From the NCBI GenBank assembly GCA_965153455.1, contig OZ234500.1, positions 13,906,557 to 13,970,556 of the forward strand: 64,000 bases of DNA. The letters are read 5' to 3'. The notes under the pieces were generated by a model, which did not search any database, was not told the DNA's origin, and worked only from the letters and a program-made list of their open reading frames with translations. A program made the position numbers and the translations under genes. Positions 1-12,744 of this stretch are shown here, piece after piece. The stretch is from Sphagnum compactum. Lineage: Eukaryota; Bryophyta; Sphagnopsida; Sphagnales. Position 1 is the stretch's first letter. Each line of letters begins with the position of its first letter.

Positions 1-2440
1 CGACCATAAATCATGGTATGGAATATTCTAATAACCAAGCCGAAGACATCCCTCCTCTGTTTATGAGAATATTCTTATGGTAAGGTATACGAAGCCCAGG
101 CTTTTCTATGCCTTGCCATAAGACTATTCAAGAAAACCCAGGTTCTCTTGCGCCTAGCCACGAGAATCTTCACATGGCTAGGGATAAGCTAGCCCAGACT
201 GACTACTACTGTTCATGGCCAGTGAGCTCGAGCATATTGAGGGTCAAGGTGAACCAGCACCTACAGTGTACATTCACCTTCTTGAGTGAGGTCTCTTAGA
301 CTTTATTTTTCATGTTTACTGAGGAGGGAATTGTTAAATTTCGACTTAGAGACCCTGACTTCAGTCCGGTTATCTATAAAGATTACAAACAACTAAGATT
401 TTTTATTTAAAAAAATTTTCCTACAGTTTTTTTTACAATAACCTCGCTAGAGAACATTCAAAAAAAGAAATGGCATTAGTTGGGGATACTTTAGTAGACA
501 CTGCTCGCTTTTCTGGGCATCCTTGTATTCTAACTACATACCTCGTCCTTAGGTTAAAATCTGGATTTTTTTTTAATTTTTTGCAAAATTGTTTTGGGGA
601 AATGGCAAATGAAACATTATATCCTTTTAGGGGGGTGTTTCCTATGGTGTGAAATTTCGTGATACAAGAAAACATTGGAACAACCCAAAAATAATTGCAG
701 TTTGACTAGACTTAGCCAAGTATATGCAATCTCACATACTAGAATGGTACTAGTATAAAAATTTGTAAGGAAATTCGATACCAAATGGCATAGGTATTAA
801 AAAAATTGTCAACTTTACATACTGCCATGATATGAATATAAATAGCATGGAGACCTATATCAACATGTATTGAACATGAATATTCTTATTAGGTGAAAGA
901 CCCATTATACATTAAAGTGTTCTCCTTAAAATACCTTATTTCAAAAAAGGTTATTTTTATGTCACCTTTGGATTCAAGTTTCTACCAAACACATGGACCC
1001 AAGTGAATACACAGCCACATGACGATCTCATCTCCTAGCAAAGACAGATGCAAAAGAAAAGTATTTTAGAAAATATTTGGTTGTAAATGAATACACTTCA
1101 AAAATCTATTGTTAATATCTGGCAATATATCACTATATATTTTATATTTCAAGAACAACATGAGATCAATTAGAACAACCATTCCTCTGACAAAAAATTG
1201 AAGTAGAGGGAGGAACATCAACTAAATGGAGTTTTGATCGCATCTTTCACATAAATTAATCAAAGAAAATAATTCCAAAAACTGTTAAGTTGTTTAAGGG
1301 ATTTCACTTCATAAATCTAATGTTGTCAATATCCATTTACACTTCAAGAACAACTTCAGCTCAACTAAAAGAATTGTCTCTAGAAAAACTGACGTTGATC
1401 TACTCATACAAACCACTGTTTGAGGGGGGGGGGATTTTTACGTTCTTTTGATGCAAAAAATATGATTTCGACACATACAATGTATTTTTATTTTAAAAAT
1501 GAATGGAATTTGTGCGATTTGGGCCTGAGTATCAACCCAATACTCAAATACAATAAAATACAAGGTTGGTCTGGTCCTTAACCCTAATCCTAGAAGCTTT
1601 GAGGAAAGCAAGATCTCCCTGCTGCTTGTTGTAGTAGAGATGTGTTCATAAATTTGAGGCTTAATGTGCATTCGACAAGTGATTGTTCAACTGTTCTCTT
1701 TTGCATTTGGGAACAAAGGGGAACACAGAGGGGCTGGGAACAGTCCCAAACTGCGCTTACATTTAGTTTGATACAAAAAGATAAATTTCAATGATGTTTT
1801 TAGATTCACATTGGATGGGCAACTTGGATCATTCATTTCTCTCTCATTTCAACTCCATTTTGGACAATTTGTTGTCATACAATTCATATTGATATCTTCT
1901 ATATATCTACCACCAACTTTTAAAGAAAATGGAGCATGGAATCTTGATCCACTTCTCCAAATACTTGCCGTGGTGAAAGATGTCCAAAATGAAAAAAAAA
2001 AAAAAAAAAAACTTTCAATAATGAAAATTTTCCATTTCTTATTTAAATCTCATTTTCTTTGACCAAAATAATAAAGCTTGCAATCCTTTACAAGGTTACT
2101 AAGTCAAAATTTGAAAATTCCAATGTCTTCTTTCATCATTTTTAGGATATTGGGGGGACGGGGTGGTGTGCTTTGGAGATTGCTACTGTTTTGAGTCAAT
2201 GTCAATTAAAGGTTAATGCCCTTACTCTATATCATGTTATATATCAGTCAAACATCTATAGACTTGCCCCCACAATGGCTTTCACTTTTTGTCACAGTCC
2301 CCATTAGGTGGAACCCCAAGTGAGCTAATATTTCGTTTCACCTTGGTAATCAATTCTGTAGGAAACAGGTCACATATATAGGTAGTTAGGAAAACAGGTA
2401 AGTCCGAGGTAAGTGGATGGTTCATACATAGGTATAAGGG
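1..2440. other. AT-rich DNA without a recognisable gene
   Basis: I see no gene here. The open frames are short (under about 85 codons) and resemble no family I know. The stretch holds a run of ten G at 1424-1433 and a run of twenty A at 1992-2011. The first 300 bases are slightly less AT-rich than what follows and could be the end of an element that begins outside the window, but nothing identifies it. Confidence 0.5.
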
Positions 2441-2457
2441 CTGTTTTTACTACCCAC

Positions 2458-2481
2458 TAACAACCTGCTTGTGGGTTGTTA
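2458..2481. repeat. Short perfect hairpin, 8-bp stem
   Basis: TAACAACC at 2458-2465 and GGTTGTTA at 2474-2481 are perfect reverse complements around an 8-nt loop. The surrounding 2.3-2.6 kb is less AT-rich than its neighbours and ends in a C/G-rich patch near 2550. No gene is associated, and the function is unknown. Confidence 0.5.
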
Positions 2482-2489
2482 ATAGGTAT

Positions 2490-3765
2490 GTAAGAAAAAA
2501 TAGCGACCAAGCTAACCACCATTTGGCACCTGATGGTTCAATTAATCACCTGGGGGGATCAAACCCCAACCATAGAGACTTTGCCCATCACAACATAATG
2601 TCTCTTGCAAATTAATAAGTTAGTAATGTTCTTAAAACCAAAAAAAAACATATTTGGATTCTGATGAAGGGAGTAATCTTTAAAGTAGTGAGGATCCTAA
2701 AAACAAAGTACCAATAGGTCCATGAAGATTGTGTTCATTGTTCACATACAATAGCAAAATCTCATCAAAATTGTCTCATGTGTACCTTCCACAAGAGACT
2801 AGAAAGATAGATAGGGACAAATCAAATTTGAAAACAATTGAGGGATTTAGAGACATCTCATTTATTTGGGTTAGTTTGATTGCTTACACCAAATCAATGA
2901 CACAAATGTTTCAAGCTTGTGCAAGTTTAATCAAGTTTTTCATTGCACTCAAAAAAAGGTTAGTGCAAACAACGATGGATTAACTTTTAACATTAATCAA
3001 ATGTTCCAAGTTGGAGATAACAATTGAGATTGTAAAATTGTCTAATGCCATTTTCAACAAAAATGGACATTGTACTCTTACAACACCCATGTAAATGGGC
3101 TCAACATAGAAATCCAACAGGTTTGACTTTGTTCAAGATTTTGAAGCCATCTTGTTTCCATGATCTCCCTTCGCTTAACGAATTCTAGTAGATGATGTTT
3201 TCGAAAAGTTGGAAAATTTTCATAAAGTGAAACCATGATTCCTTTAAGGTGATTCACCATGTGCAAAATAAATTGGGTTTAGACACCTAGATTTGTCCAA
3301 TGCACCATGTAGCAAACTCTAGACAATCATGAATGGAACAAATTGAGACTAAACTAAATAATAACACTTATGCGATAGCCTTGAAATAAACAAACCCATC
3401 AACACCAAAATACATATTAATTTCTTAAAAATTGACATTAGTATAAAAAATTCTTCCATTCCCAAAAATTGTAGATTGCATAATGACTATAATGAGGTTG
3501 GTTACATTAAAACCATTCACTACATGTTTTAGGGACAACAACCTGGGGATTGTTGTCCAATTTTGAATGGTGTACATGAATGAATTGATAGCTAAAATTG
3601 GTTGTCGATTAAAGTAACTCCATCACAAAAAGAAAACAAAGAATTTAACTTTATCCAATGCAAGCTTGATAGTTTGCATGATGACAATATGGAGAGCTTT
3701 AGCCATACCCCACCTTTCATTATCACATTAAGTTTTCTTTGGGCATGGCTTAATGTTCAAGGTTA
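2490..3765. other. AT-rich DNA without a recognisable gene
   Basis: Only short open frames occur here, on both strands, and none shows a recognisable domain. No tandem repeat or element end was seen. Confidence 0.45.
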
Positions 3766-3767
3766 TT

Positions 3768-3792
3768 AAAATGGACATGACGTGTCCATTTT
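3768..3792. repeat. Perfect inverted repeat, 10-bp stem, 5-nt loop
   Basis: AAAATGGACA (3768-3777) pairs perfectly with TGTCCATTTT (3783-3792) around the loop TGACG. A second, looser inverted pair (GTGTCAA and TTGACAC) follows within 40 bases. It could fold as a hairpin in DNA or RNA. No gene context explains it. Confidence 0.55.
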
Positions 3793-3879
3793 GTGTCAAT
3801 TGTCATGTTGGTGTCTATTTTGACACATTGGTTTCGTTTGTTAGGATGGACGCAAGAAAATATTCATTCTCATTAAGGT

Positions 3880-4095
3880 TGCCCTTTGGATGTATGGCAA
3901 CCAAAAACAAACTTGATTGTTGTAATAATGATGATCGAAATTTTTTAATCAACAAAGGAAATGGTGACCGAAAATGTTTGGTTGTCAAATTTGCGGCAAC
4001 CAAAAATCTTTAACCATCATTGAAAAATCTCAATCTCCATCCTTGTGACAACCAAATTTTTTTGATTGCCATTCTTTTGGTGATCAAATTATTTC
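3880..4095. repeat. Degenerate short repeats built on GGCAACCAAAAA
   Basis: Variants of a roughly 20-base phrase recur here, for example TGGCAACCAAAAAC near 3896, GCGGCAACCAAAAATC near 3992 and GTGACAACCAAATT near 4046, with TGGTGACCGAAAA between them. The spacing is irregular, so this is an old, decayed minisatellite rather than a clean array. A second region at 39545-39835 uses a similar phrase. The 86-codon open frame running through it (3753-4013) is probably a by-product of the repeats. Confidence 0.45.
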
Positions 4096-4099
4096 ACCA

Positions 4100-7000
4100 A
4101 CTTTGTGTTGGTGAATAAAAATTGGAGCATGCATTACAAAGTCACTTTCTCCTTTGAAGTGTGTTGGGCTTTATATTGTTTAACAAGCAATGATTGCCAT
4201 ATACCTTCGGAGGGAGGGGTGAAACCTTTATGGGTGTTTGAAGTTTTAGATTGTCATATTGTTTTTTGTAATTAGTGTTGAATTTCATTATGTGGCCCTT
4301 AAAGTGGAGTTCGACCTTATTATTATATATTAATTCCTTAATCAAATATATTGTTCTTGTATTTTTTTGATGGAAGGTAGGTAGAACATGTGGGATCCGT
4401 GGTTATTTAATGACCTTGGACAAGTCAAGTAAGGTCGAATGTAGGTTTTGTAACAATGTTATCTCATTCACAAGGACAAAATGCTCTTGGGTGTAGTTAT
4501 GTTAATGAGAACCAAAAGCAATTAAAACCATTGTTTAATTATGTGTTTTTTACACCAAAATGTTTTTTAAAAAATTTGAACTTTAAAATAAATTAAAGTT
4601 TTTGCACATGATCAAATCTAATATCTTATTCTACAAATGTCCAACATATGAAATTATTTCATTAACATTTGGACCTTCAAAAGTACTGTAAAAGGACTTG
4701 TAACCATTTTTTTTAAGTAGTAAAAGAACTTGTAAATGGACTTGGAAAACTTTGAAAATGACATTTTTTGGTAAATTTTTAACACAAACCTTAACAAAAT
4801 AGTGCAAAGCTTTTTCTAAAGATTTTTTTTGAAAATATTCCAAAAACATTCCTCAAAACGTAATCATCTAAAGGGGTGCCAGTGGCTCTTATCAGCCCAC
4901 TTGCATCCTTTTCCATTTGGGTTATTAACATGATGGAAATGGGCAAGCTAGTGTTGCAATGTGTTTAAAGGCATAGGCATAAATGAATTCATTATTTGTC
5001 ACTTGTGGGGAATTGTCTTTCAACCACCAAATGACATGTTACATCCTTGGAAAATAGTAGAATGTGACATCCCAAAGGGGGTCATTGTAGTGTGTTTTTA
5101 CATCATCGTCATCTTTTACTTTGGATTTTAATAACATAATACATAATGAAGAGTTCCATGCAATTTTTTTACAAGATTCCAACAATGCATTTAAAGCCAT
5201 AACGCTTCCAATTCTAAATAGTCGTTACACCAAAAGCATTGGCTCTTAAAAATTTAAAGAAAAAATGCATTCCAAAATGTTTGTTAAACATATGAACAAG
5301 ATTAATTATCTAAAATGCACATATTTACAAAACAACTCTTGCCTAGATCTATGGCAAAACTTTGAACACTTGGAAAAAGACATGAAACGTTATCCATGGA
5401 ACTAAGCTTCACAACAAAGGATTATATTTTACCTATCCCATGTTTAAATTGCAATTCATGTGGGGCTAAAATGAATTAAATGTAACGTCTCCAATGAATG
5501 AAAATTAATGTAATTTGGTGTTTGAAAAAAAAAATTCTCATGTTGGGCAACACCTAGCCCATTTTTATTTACCAAATGTGCTTAATTCAACACCACCTAC
5601 TACATTGCATTAAGGGGTTGAGTTGGGAAGGTTGACTAGGTGGGATTTCGCCTTTAAGCAACCTTCACACATGGGAAAATTGTTGCATGGGATCAAAAAC
5701 AATTACATGGATGTGTTTGGTCAACACACCATAGGTAAAAATTTCTCTTCAAATGCATATAACCAAAATAAATCAAAAATTAAATTAAAATATGTGCCAT
5801 TGAAATTTGTTTGTACATTTCTTTTTTTAAAAACCACATATAGCCTTATATAGGCCCTTAAGGGTTGATGAACATTTTTGGAATTCAACCACCAATGTGA
5901 AAGGACATAACTCCATCACCCAATAAACAAAATTGCCTACAAGAGTGAGTGAATTAAGTCTCTTGGGGAGGAAAGGGGATAAAATAGATTTGAAATAGTT
6001 TGTCATAAAAATGTAGGCTTTCATGATTGTATTCATACAATCAAGAAAATGAATTTAAGTTTTGTGTTTGTCTATGAAAGTGTCAAACCTAAGGGTGAAA
6101 GCATGAAATAAGGAGCCATGAAGTATGTGGACAGTCCTTAAAAACTATTTTATGAATTTTTGAAAACTCACCATGGGAACACTATATGTTAAAAAATTTG
6201 TTTAATTTTTGAACTAAGTTCTTATACTTTCAAAGTTGCAACTACAAAATTTTCATGAAAATTCACCATGTTTCAAAAGTTTTTTTATATGTTTAAAACA
6301 CTGGAAAAAAATGTGGACAAGTGGTTTTTTTGTTTCAAAAGTCTTTTTTCCTTATCAAATGTTCATAAAATCATTTCAATTTTGTGTGAACTTTAATATA
6401 TTCCACAAGAAGGGATCCATGTGTTCAAAACATTCAAAAAATAAAAATACATATACAATTTTAGCTTTTGATACTTAAACATCCTTAAACATTAATATAA
6501 TTTTGAATTTGTAATCATGGTTCAAAGTAAAGTCATAGATTTGACTATAATGGAAGGTTTGATGCAAAAATAATTGAATTTTTCTCATGTTATATGTTAT
6601 TTGGCGTCAAATTTGATATTTAGTTTGAAAAATTGTGTGAAAATGCAGTGTAAACCAATAGAAAATTTCCACATGGAAAATACAATTCTTGAAAAAGACT
6701 TTAACCTTGGCACAATTAGCTCCTTATTTCATGTTTTCATCCCTAAAGGGTTGGGACCAACATTGGGCATTTATTTGATTTTTGGAAAAACTATAATTCT
6801 AATTTTTTCAAAACTTGTTATATTTCTAAAAACCTAAGATATTCAAAAATTATTTGTTTATAGGTTTCAAAGAAAATCTTTAGCTTGATTTTCAAATTTC
6901 ACTCATGTTAATTTCTTATGGGATTAATTATTTCGAGATTAGATACATGGGATTCAGCTTAAAGAACCTTGCCATGTTAAGTCTTTTTTCCAATTCTAAG

Positions 7001-8690
7001 CAAAAAGATTGACATGAAGTTTTTGCATTGTCAAAGAAACATATGAATGAATAAATGAATGTGAAACTATAGCTTTGTACACTCTCCTTTGTAAACTCTC
7101 AAAGTTCATTCAAGAGCTTATCACAATCTACCATAATTGTCTACTTCAACATTTGGAATTTCTTAAAAAGCTAGAATTTAGGTTTTTTAACTAGGCAAAA
7201 AATAATGCAATTTAGACATGTAAGGTCTTTAAGCTATTTGGCAACAAAGGATCCCAATTTCACATGTGTTCACTTTTGTGTTGAATTTAAAGAATATAAA
7301 GTCTCATTGAAACACTTGCAATAGACTAATGAAAAATTGACAATTTGACTAATCCCTTCCAAGGCACTACTTGAAACATCAACAACAAGAGCTACAAAAG
7401 TTTGGTTTCAAATCAATCAACAATTTAATTTAAAGCCTACACTATTTAGCATATAGTGGCAATTGTGTATACACTAACCACAATGGTGTATACACTAGTT
7501 AGGATAGAATGGTGTACATTAGCCAAATTTATGCACATTCATGGTTTCTTACACATGTTTCTAGCCAAAAACTTGTTTCAATTTGGTGACTCCCCTACTA
7601 TCCAAGGAGGAACAACAATTTGACTTCGATGTTGTTTCATGCAATCAAAGATTCATAGACTACTTTAAAATCTACAATTTTGATGTATTGAAACATGTGC
7701 AAGGAAACAAAGCTTAGAGCAAAAACTTGTGACATTGCTACCCTATAACAAGAATAGACAATAATAAACTTGGGATGTGGCTAAACATTGTGAGATTGTG
7801 GGTTCTAGCAAAATGTTGATGTCAACCACATAGTGCACATTGTGGTGTAACCAAGGAAAGAGGCATGTCCCCTTAAATTGGTCTAAACAATGCTTTATTT
7901 ACTTCACAGTGCAAAATCACAACATATGTCATCATAACATACTAGTGTAGCCTGTGATGTTGGCCCAAATGTGAACATATTGAGGGGCCAACTGATTTTT
8001 CCTTCCAAATCGAATATTTGCAATTCGTTTGAATTTCAGGCAACAAAATTCACTAAAAAATCAATACTTCCACACGTTAGCTATTATTGTAAACTCTATT
8101 AAATCTGACTCACTGAGGGCTTTCCAAGAACACCACGAATGACCCCAAATTTCAATGCAGCTTGCAGTTTTGATTTTATTTAGTTTTCAATAATCAATAG
8201 CTTACACACCGCAACTCCAAACAGTCTCAAACCAAGTCGGTGCACACCTACTCATCAAGCTTTCTGAAGATACCAAGAGTGCGGCATGAAGCACCCTATT
8301 TGGGAGATCTCAGTGTGACAAAACAAAACAAACTACCTTATTTCCTAGATAGATTGGTACTTGTTTCACTGCAACTGAGACCTAAATCCTTCAACTAAAT
8401 CCTACCATTATCAGCTTGACATTCCTTAAAAATTGTCATCACCCTCAGTTAACCCCATAAAATTTGGTCTGCTTTTTAGTGTATTTTCTAATGTTTAGGG
8501 GTTAAGCTCTAGACAATTTTATCAGAACACGCATTTACAGCCTGCTAAGTATAACACAAGAAAATTTCAAAAGACTCTTGAAGTTGCAATGTTGCACATC
8601 ATGACACAAACTCACAAAAGAACAACTGAAATGCTAAAAACAAAACATGTTTGAAAAAACAAACTTTTATGGTTTCCACAACCCAATTCT
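4100..8690. other. 4.6 kb of AT-rich DNA, nothing recognisable
   Basis: No coding region, RNA gene or element end could be supported on either strand. Open frames stay below about 90 codons and are rich in Phe, Lys, Asn and Leu, as expected from AT-rich noncoding DNA. Confidence 0.5.
7464..7497. repeat. Two copies of the palindrome GTGTATACAC
   Basis: The perfect 10-bp palindrome GTGTATACAC followed by TA occurs at 7464 and again at 7486, 22 bp apart. The pair sits in gene-free AT-rich DNA. It may be chance or a remnant of a short tandem duplication. Confidence 0.5.
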
Positions 8691-9257
8691 CACATGCAGC
8701 AATCAATGAACAAAGTCATCATGACACCATTAGCCCTAAGTGAACCACAACACAACCAACATTGCTTTTGGAACTTAGCTTTGCTCTCCCCATGCTTGAT
8801 ACCACCATCCTCATGCTCTCTCTCATTCTTCCAACAAACCTTTGTCTCTCACCATCAAGCTCACACAGATAAAATGCCACATAAACATCCACCACACCAA
8901 AGCTTGCAATCACTCAATTCTTTTAAAAGGGTAAATTCAGGATAAAAGGAGCCAAACAGTGCACCCTAAGGGATCTTGAGGAGAGTCCTGATAGGTTGGT
9001 GTGGTAGCTCATGATTGGTTGTACATAGTGCTTAAACAATGCTAAATCAATGTTAAAATAGTGCTTTTAATCACTATTTGCAGAGTCTGCAAAAAGTGTA
9101 CATTTGCCAAGATAAAAGTTTTATGGATGCTCAAAGGAAGTTCTCACAATAAACTCTCAATTTTTTTCTGGTTGATTTAAGTCATAAGTATGGAGAATTT
9201 CACAGTACTTATCAAGATAGTTCTGGCTATTGACATTGACCATGGTATTGTCATCAG

Positions 9258-9428
9258 GTTGTTATGAGCAATCCAGAAAAAGGGCTTGGAAGGACTGGAT
9301 GTCACAAGCAACTTTCAACTGATGGTATAGCAGACAAGGAAACCAGGGAAGTCGAAATGGCCTTGGAAAAGACAAGCTACAAACTCCCATGCACACCCCA
9401 GGGATTCTTTTTGGGAAGTTTTTTGTAG
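9258..9428 (+). CDS. Possible exon of an unidentified gene
   Basis: After a plausible splice acceptor (TTGTCATCAG, ending 9257) the plus strand stays open for 57 codons to a TAG at 9426-9428. The amino-acid mix is balanced (Gly, Glu, Lys, Thr, Cys, Pro) and differs from the AT-driven frames nearby; it includes the stretch GLGRTGCHKQLSTDG. A GT that could act as donor lies inside (near 9322), so the true exon could be shorter. I do not recognise the protein. A minus-strand frame over the same bases is equally open, so the strand is not certain. It lies just upstream of the 9511-9708 exon-like stretch. Confidence 0.25.
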   Translation, partial: VVMSNPEKGLGRTGCHKQLSTDGIADKETREVEMALEKTSYKLPCTPQGFFLGSFL

Positions 9429-9510
9429 AAGACAACTTATGAACGCTACAAGGGTTCAAACACTTGTTCTAACCTGAAGGGACATTTGACAATGACTGCA
9501 AGACGAGTAG

Positions 9511-9708
9511 CAACAAGGGGATGGATACGTCGGATTGCCTCAAGGGCCGAACGGTGGAGGTGATTTATTTGACGTTGAACTCCAGGTCAGTAGGACTGAT
9601 GGAGACAATACAACTTTGGAAGATGAAGATGACCAAATCCCACTCTATTGGTTCTTGTGGTCAAAGTTTTGGCCAACCCTGGCCGACTGGGTGAGACTCA
9701 GCCAATGA
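9511..9708 (+). CDS. Possible terminal exon of an unidentified gene
   Basis: Following GTAG at 9507-9510, which could be a splice acceptor, the plus strand reads 65 codons to a TGA at 9706-9708. The translation has an acidic, glycine-rich first half (segment GPNGGGDLFDVEL, then TLEDEDDQ) and an aromatic, Trp-rich end (LYWFLWSKFWPTLADWVRL). This reads like the C-terminus of a real protein, possibly membrane-associated. There is no ATG at its start, so it would have to be a downstream exon. I cannot name the family. It may also be a gene fragment carried by a repeat. The sequence after the stop looks like ordinary noncoding DNA. Confidence 0.35.
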   Translation, partial: QQGDGYVGLPQGPNGGGDLFDVELQVSRTDGDNTTLEDEDDQIPLYWFLWSKFWPTLADWVRLSQ

Positions 9709-9714
9709 CACTCA

Positions 9715-10560
9715 CTGTTTTGCAGCCTAGTAATGCAGAAAGGGAGGTTGAAATGAACAATAGAATCAAGAAATGGAACACAAACAGAAGCAGACAAATG
9801 AAAGCTCAGTTTTAACTTTATTCAATACAAAAGTGATGGAAGAAACATTGTAAAGTCATCGAAAGAAAAAAGTCATCAAGTGATGGGGAATTTCTTCAGG
9901 GTGGTGGGTACCCTGCATGGGCAGCCATCTCTTAGTTGAAGATAATTGCAACCAGGTCTCTTTACAATTGCACCTACCCAAAGCACATTTTGGCCAAAAG
10001 GCTTGTTTAATCCAATGAGGATAATGATTTGTGGTGTTGAGGACCTGAGCAACTTGTATGGTGTCCCTCATCAAAGAAATTTATGGTCCTCAGCAACCAG
10101 CTTTGGACAAAGCATTTTGTAGTCTGGACACCTTGCTATCCAACCTGCACATTTCAACCCCATGTGAAGATTTTCACCACCATGTAATTATCCTATATGG
10201 TTTGGCAAGTTGTCATGTTTATATTGTGGAGAGCAGCAACTTTTGCTCTTGGGTACATATTGTTATCATCACGTAGAACAGAGCTCTTGCCCTTTTGGTT
10301 GCTTTTCAGAAAGCAGGCCAGTTATGAAGACTAGAATGGTGTTTTCTTAACAAAGAAACTAAACTAGAAATTCTCCTGGATTGTCCTCTGCCAATTAAAT
10401 GGTCCGTAGTCTAGTTTCCACCTAATTTGCACCTTCTATCACATTTCTGCTAAATGTTTTGCAAACTTTTGTTAGAGTCTCATGTGCAGCAAGAAATTTT
10501 AGTACTATGAGTGGAGCAAAGTCGAATAGATACTGCAAATTATGTTTGGAGAAAGCATCC
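9715..10560. other. No supported gene; short open frames on both strands
   Basis: Open frames of about 72 codons occur on opposite strands around 9856-10276 and touch near 10060-10074. Neither has a recognisable motif. The stretch could hold 3-prime UTR or introns of the possible gene at 9.25-9.71 kb, but nothing in the sequence proves it. Confidence 0.35.
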
Positions 10561-12450
10561 GACCAAAACAGTTGGACCTTTGTGATCAATGGACTGTGAA
10601 AGGGAATGGCCTCAGACCTACATACCTGTGAATATGGGACGTCCAACTTTCCTCGGGACATATGTAAACATCAAGCTTTGAATGTTGTGCAGGATGTGCG
10701 CTTTGCAAGATCTTCGAGACTTCGGATAGGTGTGCACGAAGTACGTACGCGGACTCCAAAGTACCTCCTACGCGTGCTGGTCGTAGATTGCGGATTCTCG
10801 TTCCCGGTTCCTCCGCCAACATCAGTTGCCTCGTCTTTTGCAGTTGCAGTTAGATACTGCAATTTGAAGGGCTCTCTCACTCCGGCGAAGTTAGCCTTAA
10901 CAACAAGAACAGACACTAACCAGACTGAAAGCCAAAAATGCAAAGAAATTTCACGAAGTCAGACAATCTCACATTCTACCGTTCAAAGGCCGACCAGAAT
11001 CCGCAAAATGCTGTGAAAATGTTAAATATCGACTGAGTCTTGATATACGCTACAGCATCTCACCACTGGCAATCATCGATCGAAAGATTTGCCCATGTTA
11101 CTTACTCCTCCCGGAGACGCTGAGAAGATTTGATCATTGCACAACACAGTTGTCATCAGTACACGTGAAAGCGACATCCACTTCGATTCAACATCTCGCA
11201 AGGAAAACATACTGGCGAAAAACTGATATGCTGAGCACCGCAAGGAAGGTAGAGAAGAGATCATATAACACTAGAGATTCTGTATACACTGACAAATATG
11301 GTCCAGCAAGGAAAAGATCAGCATATACTCCGTTTGGGAACATGAAACCAAGATGACGACAATCTTAAGGGCGATTCATGACCGTGCTTCATACCAAGGT
11401 CGTCGCCGCATCTGACAGTTCCCTTCTGCACATGACACAGTCTTATCTCATCGTCTTATGGTACTCCAGTTCAGATCATCGGTTAGCATTATCAGAGCTG
11501 AGACAAAAATCCAACTGTAAGGCTATGGGGATTTAAACACAAGTGAGCTTGCACAAGCACATGAAACCTCGCTTAGTACTCTGTCCTGACACCACCAGAG
11601 TACAGCACCGACAAGAAGATCGTGAGACTGCAACCTGTTCAGTAATACATGACGCAATTTTCTTCTTCAGGTTTATGATACAGACTCTTCTTTTGCCGAA
11701 TAGTGAGCAAATGAAGAATCTGCATCATAAACTAGACCAAGAAAACCTCAAGTTTGCACTTATGATCCCGAGCAATTGCGAGACATCAATCAGTGGCACA
11801 TCCACCGGATCAGCTCCGGAATTGCAAGACGAAACACGCTCCGCCCTGGCAGCAAGTCGAGAAGCAAGGACTTGGTGCAGTATGGGCCTCACCCAGAAGT
11901 GTTTACCTGCGGAGCGATGATCTTATACTTGCAAGCTGACAACTGCTGAAGGCTGCATGAATTCTCGAGATGCATAGGTTTGCAATTAAGTGAACTTTCA
12001 ACTGTAAGTCCCTAATTTTCTGAAGAAAAATCAACCAAGTTCGAAATGCAACAACAAAATTAAATCAGGTCTCTTTCTTCTTGCAGCATAGAAATCGGGC
12101 CCTTTTCTTCGACCTCTACATGTTCTCTAAGAAAATCCCCTACACTCAGTTGTCAAATAGCACAAAAGCTGGTTCCAGCTATTCCATGTCGTACTCCAGT
12201 TGGACTAAGTTTCAACAATGATATCAACAAACACACAAATAGCAAATCTCTCTTTGTTTCACGAGCCAGTTATTTTGTCGCCACACCTGCGATTGGCAAG
12301 CGGTCTCGGCAGCTCGTAAGAACTTGCCTTCCGCGTGTACAGTATAGCCACGCTCCCGGTCTCGTGCACTGCTGCCCGTTGCCTGCGCTTACGTCTCCCT
12401 CGCTGCGAACACGCTACTTGCGTTACACGTCGTGCTGTCACTCATCGCCT
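10560..12450. other. CpG-richer, possibly genic segment; gene not identified
   Basis: GC and CpG content rise well above the surroundings, most clearly at about 10700-10820 and 12270-12430. Open frames up to 136 codons (10606-11016 plus) and 125 codons (11543-11920 plus) overlap minus-strand frames of 60-90 codons. One minus frame (10943-10671) starts with a hydrophobic stretch, MHFWLSVWLVSVLVV, that could be a signal peptide. I could not assign any of these to a protein family or choose a strand. The CpG patch at 12270-12430 would fit a promoter or 5-prime exon that has escaped methylation. This is the best candidate for low-copy genic DNA in the window, but it remains unproven. Confidence 0.3.
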
Positions 12451-12695
12451 TTTCCCACTCTCATCACAAGTAACGAACTTGATAAGGCTGAATTTTTAAA
12501 ACCCATTCGCCATATTTGGTCTCCTTGGGACTCTGGACGTGGGCCAAATAGTTATAAATCAAGAGCACATATCTGCTTTTCTATTCTACTGCCAGTTTTA
12601 ATAAGTACTTGGGGGCCCGGGGGAGGGGAGCCCAGTCGCACAATACCAAGATCTATAGTTACTGGGAAAGTCCCCATAAAGGCTAATTCGGTAGA

Positions 12696-12737
12696 CCTGA
12701 TGTTAGGCCCTATAGTGTCAGGCAGCCTAACATTAGG
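12696..12737. repeat. Imperfect hairpin, 13-bp stem
   Basis: CCTGATGTTAGGC (12696-12708) and GCCTAACATTAGG (12725-12737) pair over 13 positions with a single G-T wobble and a 16-nt loop. A G/C-rich patch lies about 80 bases upstream. It could be one end of a small foldback element or a terminator-like structure. No gene model supports either reading. Confidence 0.45.
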
Positions 12738-12744
12738 ATAACAT

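Noticed and set aside
2300-2640. Possible tRNA-like or SINE-like patch with GGGGGGATCAAACCCC
   Set aside because: No cloverleaf or A/B box arrangement could be drawn; only the small hairpin at 2458-2481 is supported.
8694-8945. Opposed open frames around 8.7-8.95 kb (83 codons plus, 64 codons minus)
   Set aside because: The plus frame is Ser/Pro/His-rich in the manner of a complement of coding DNA and the minus frame is short. Neither shows a motif or splice context, so I left them out.
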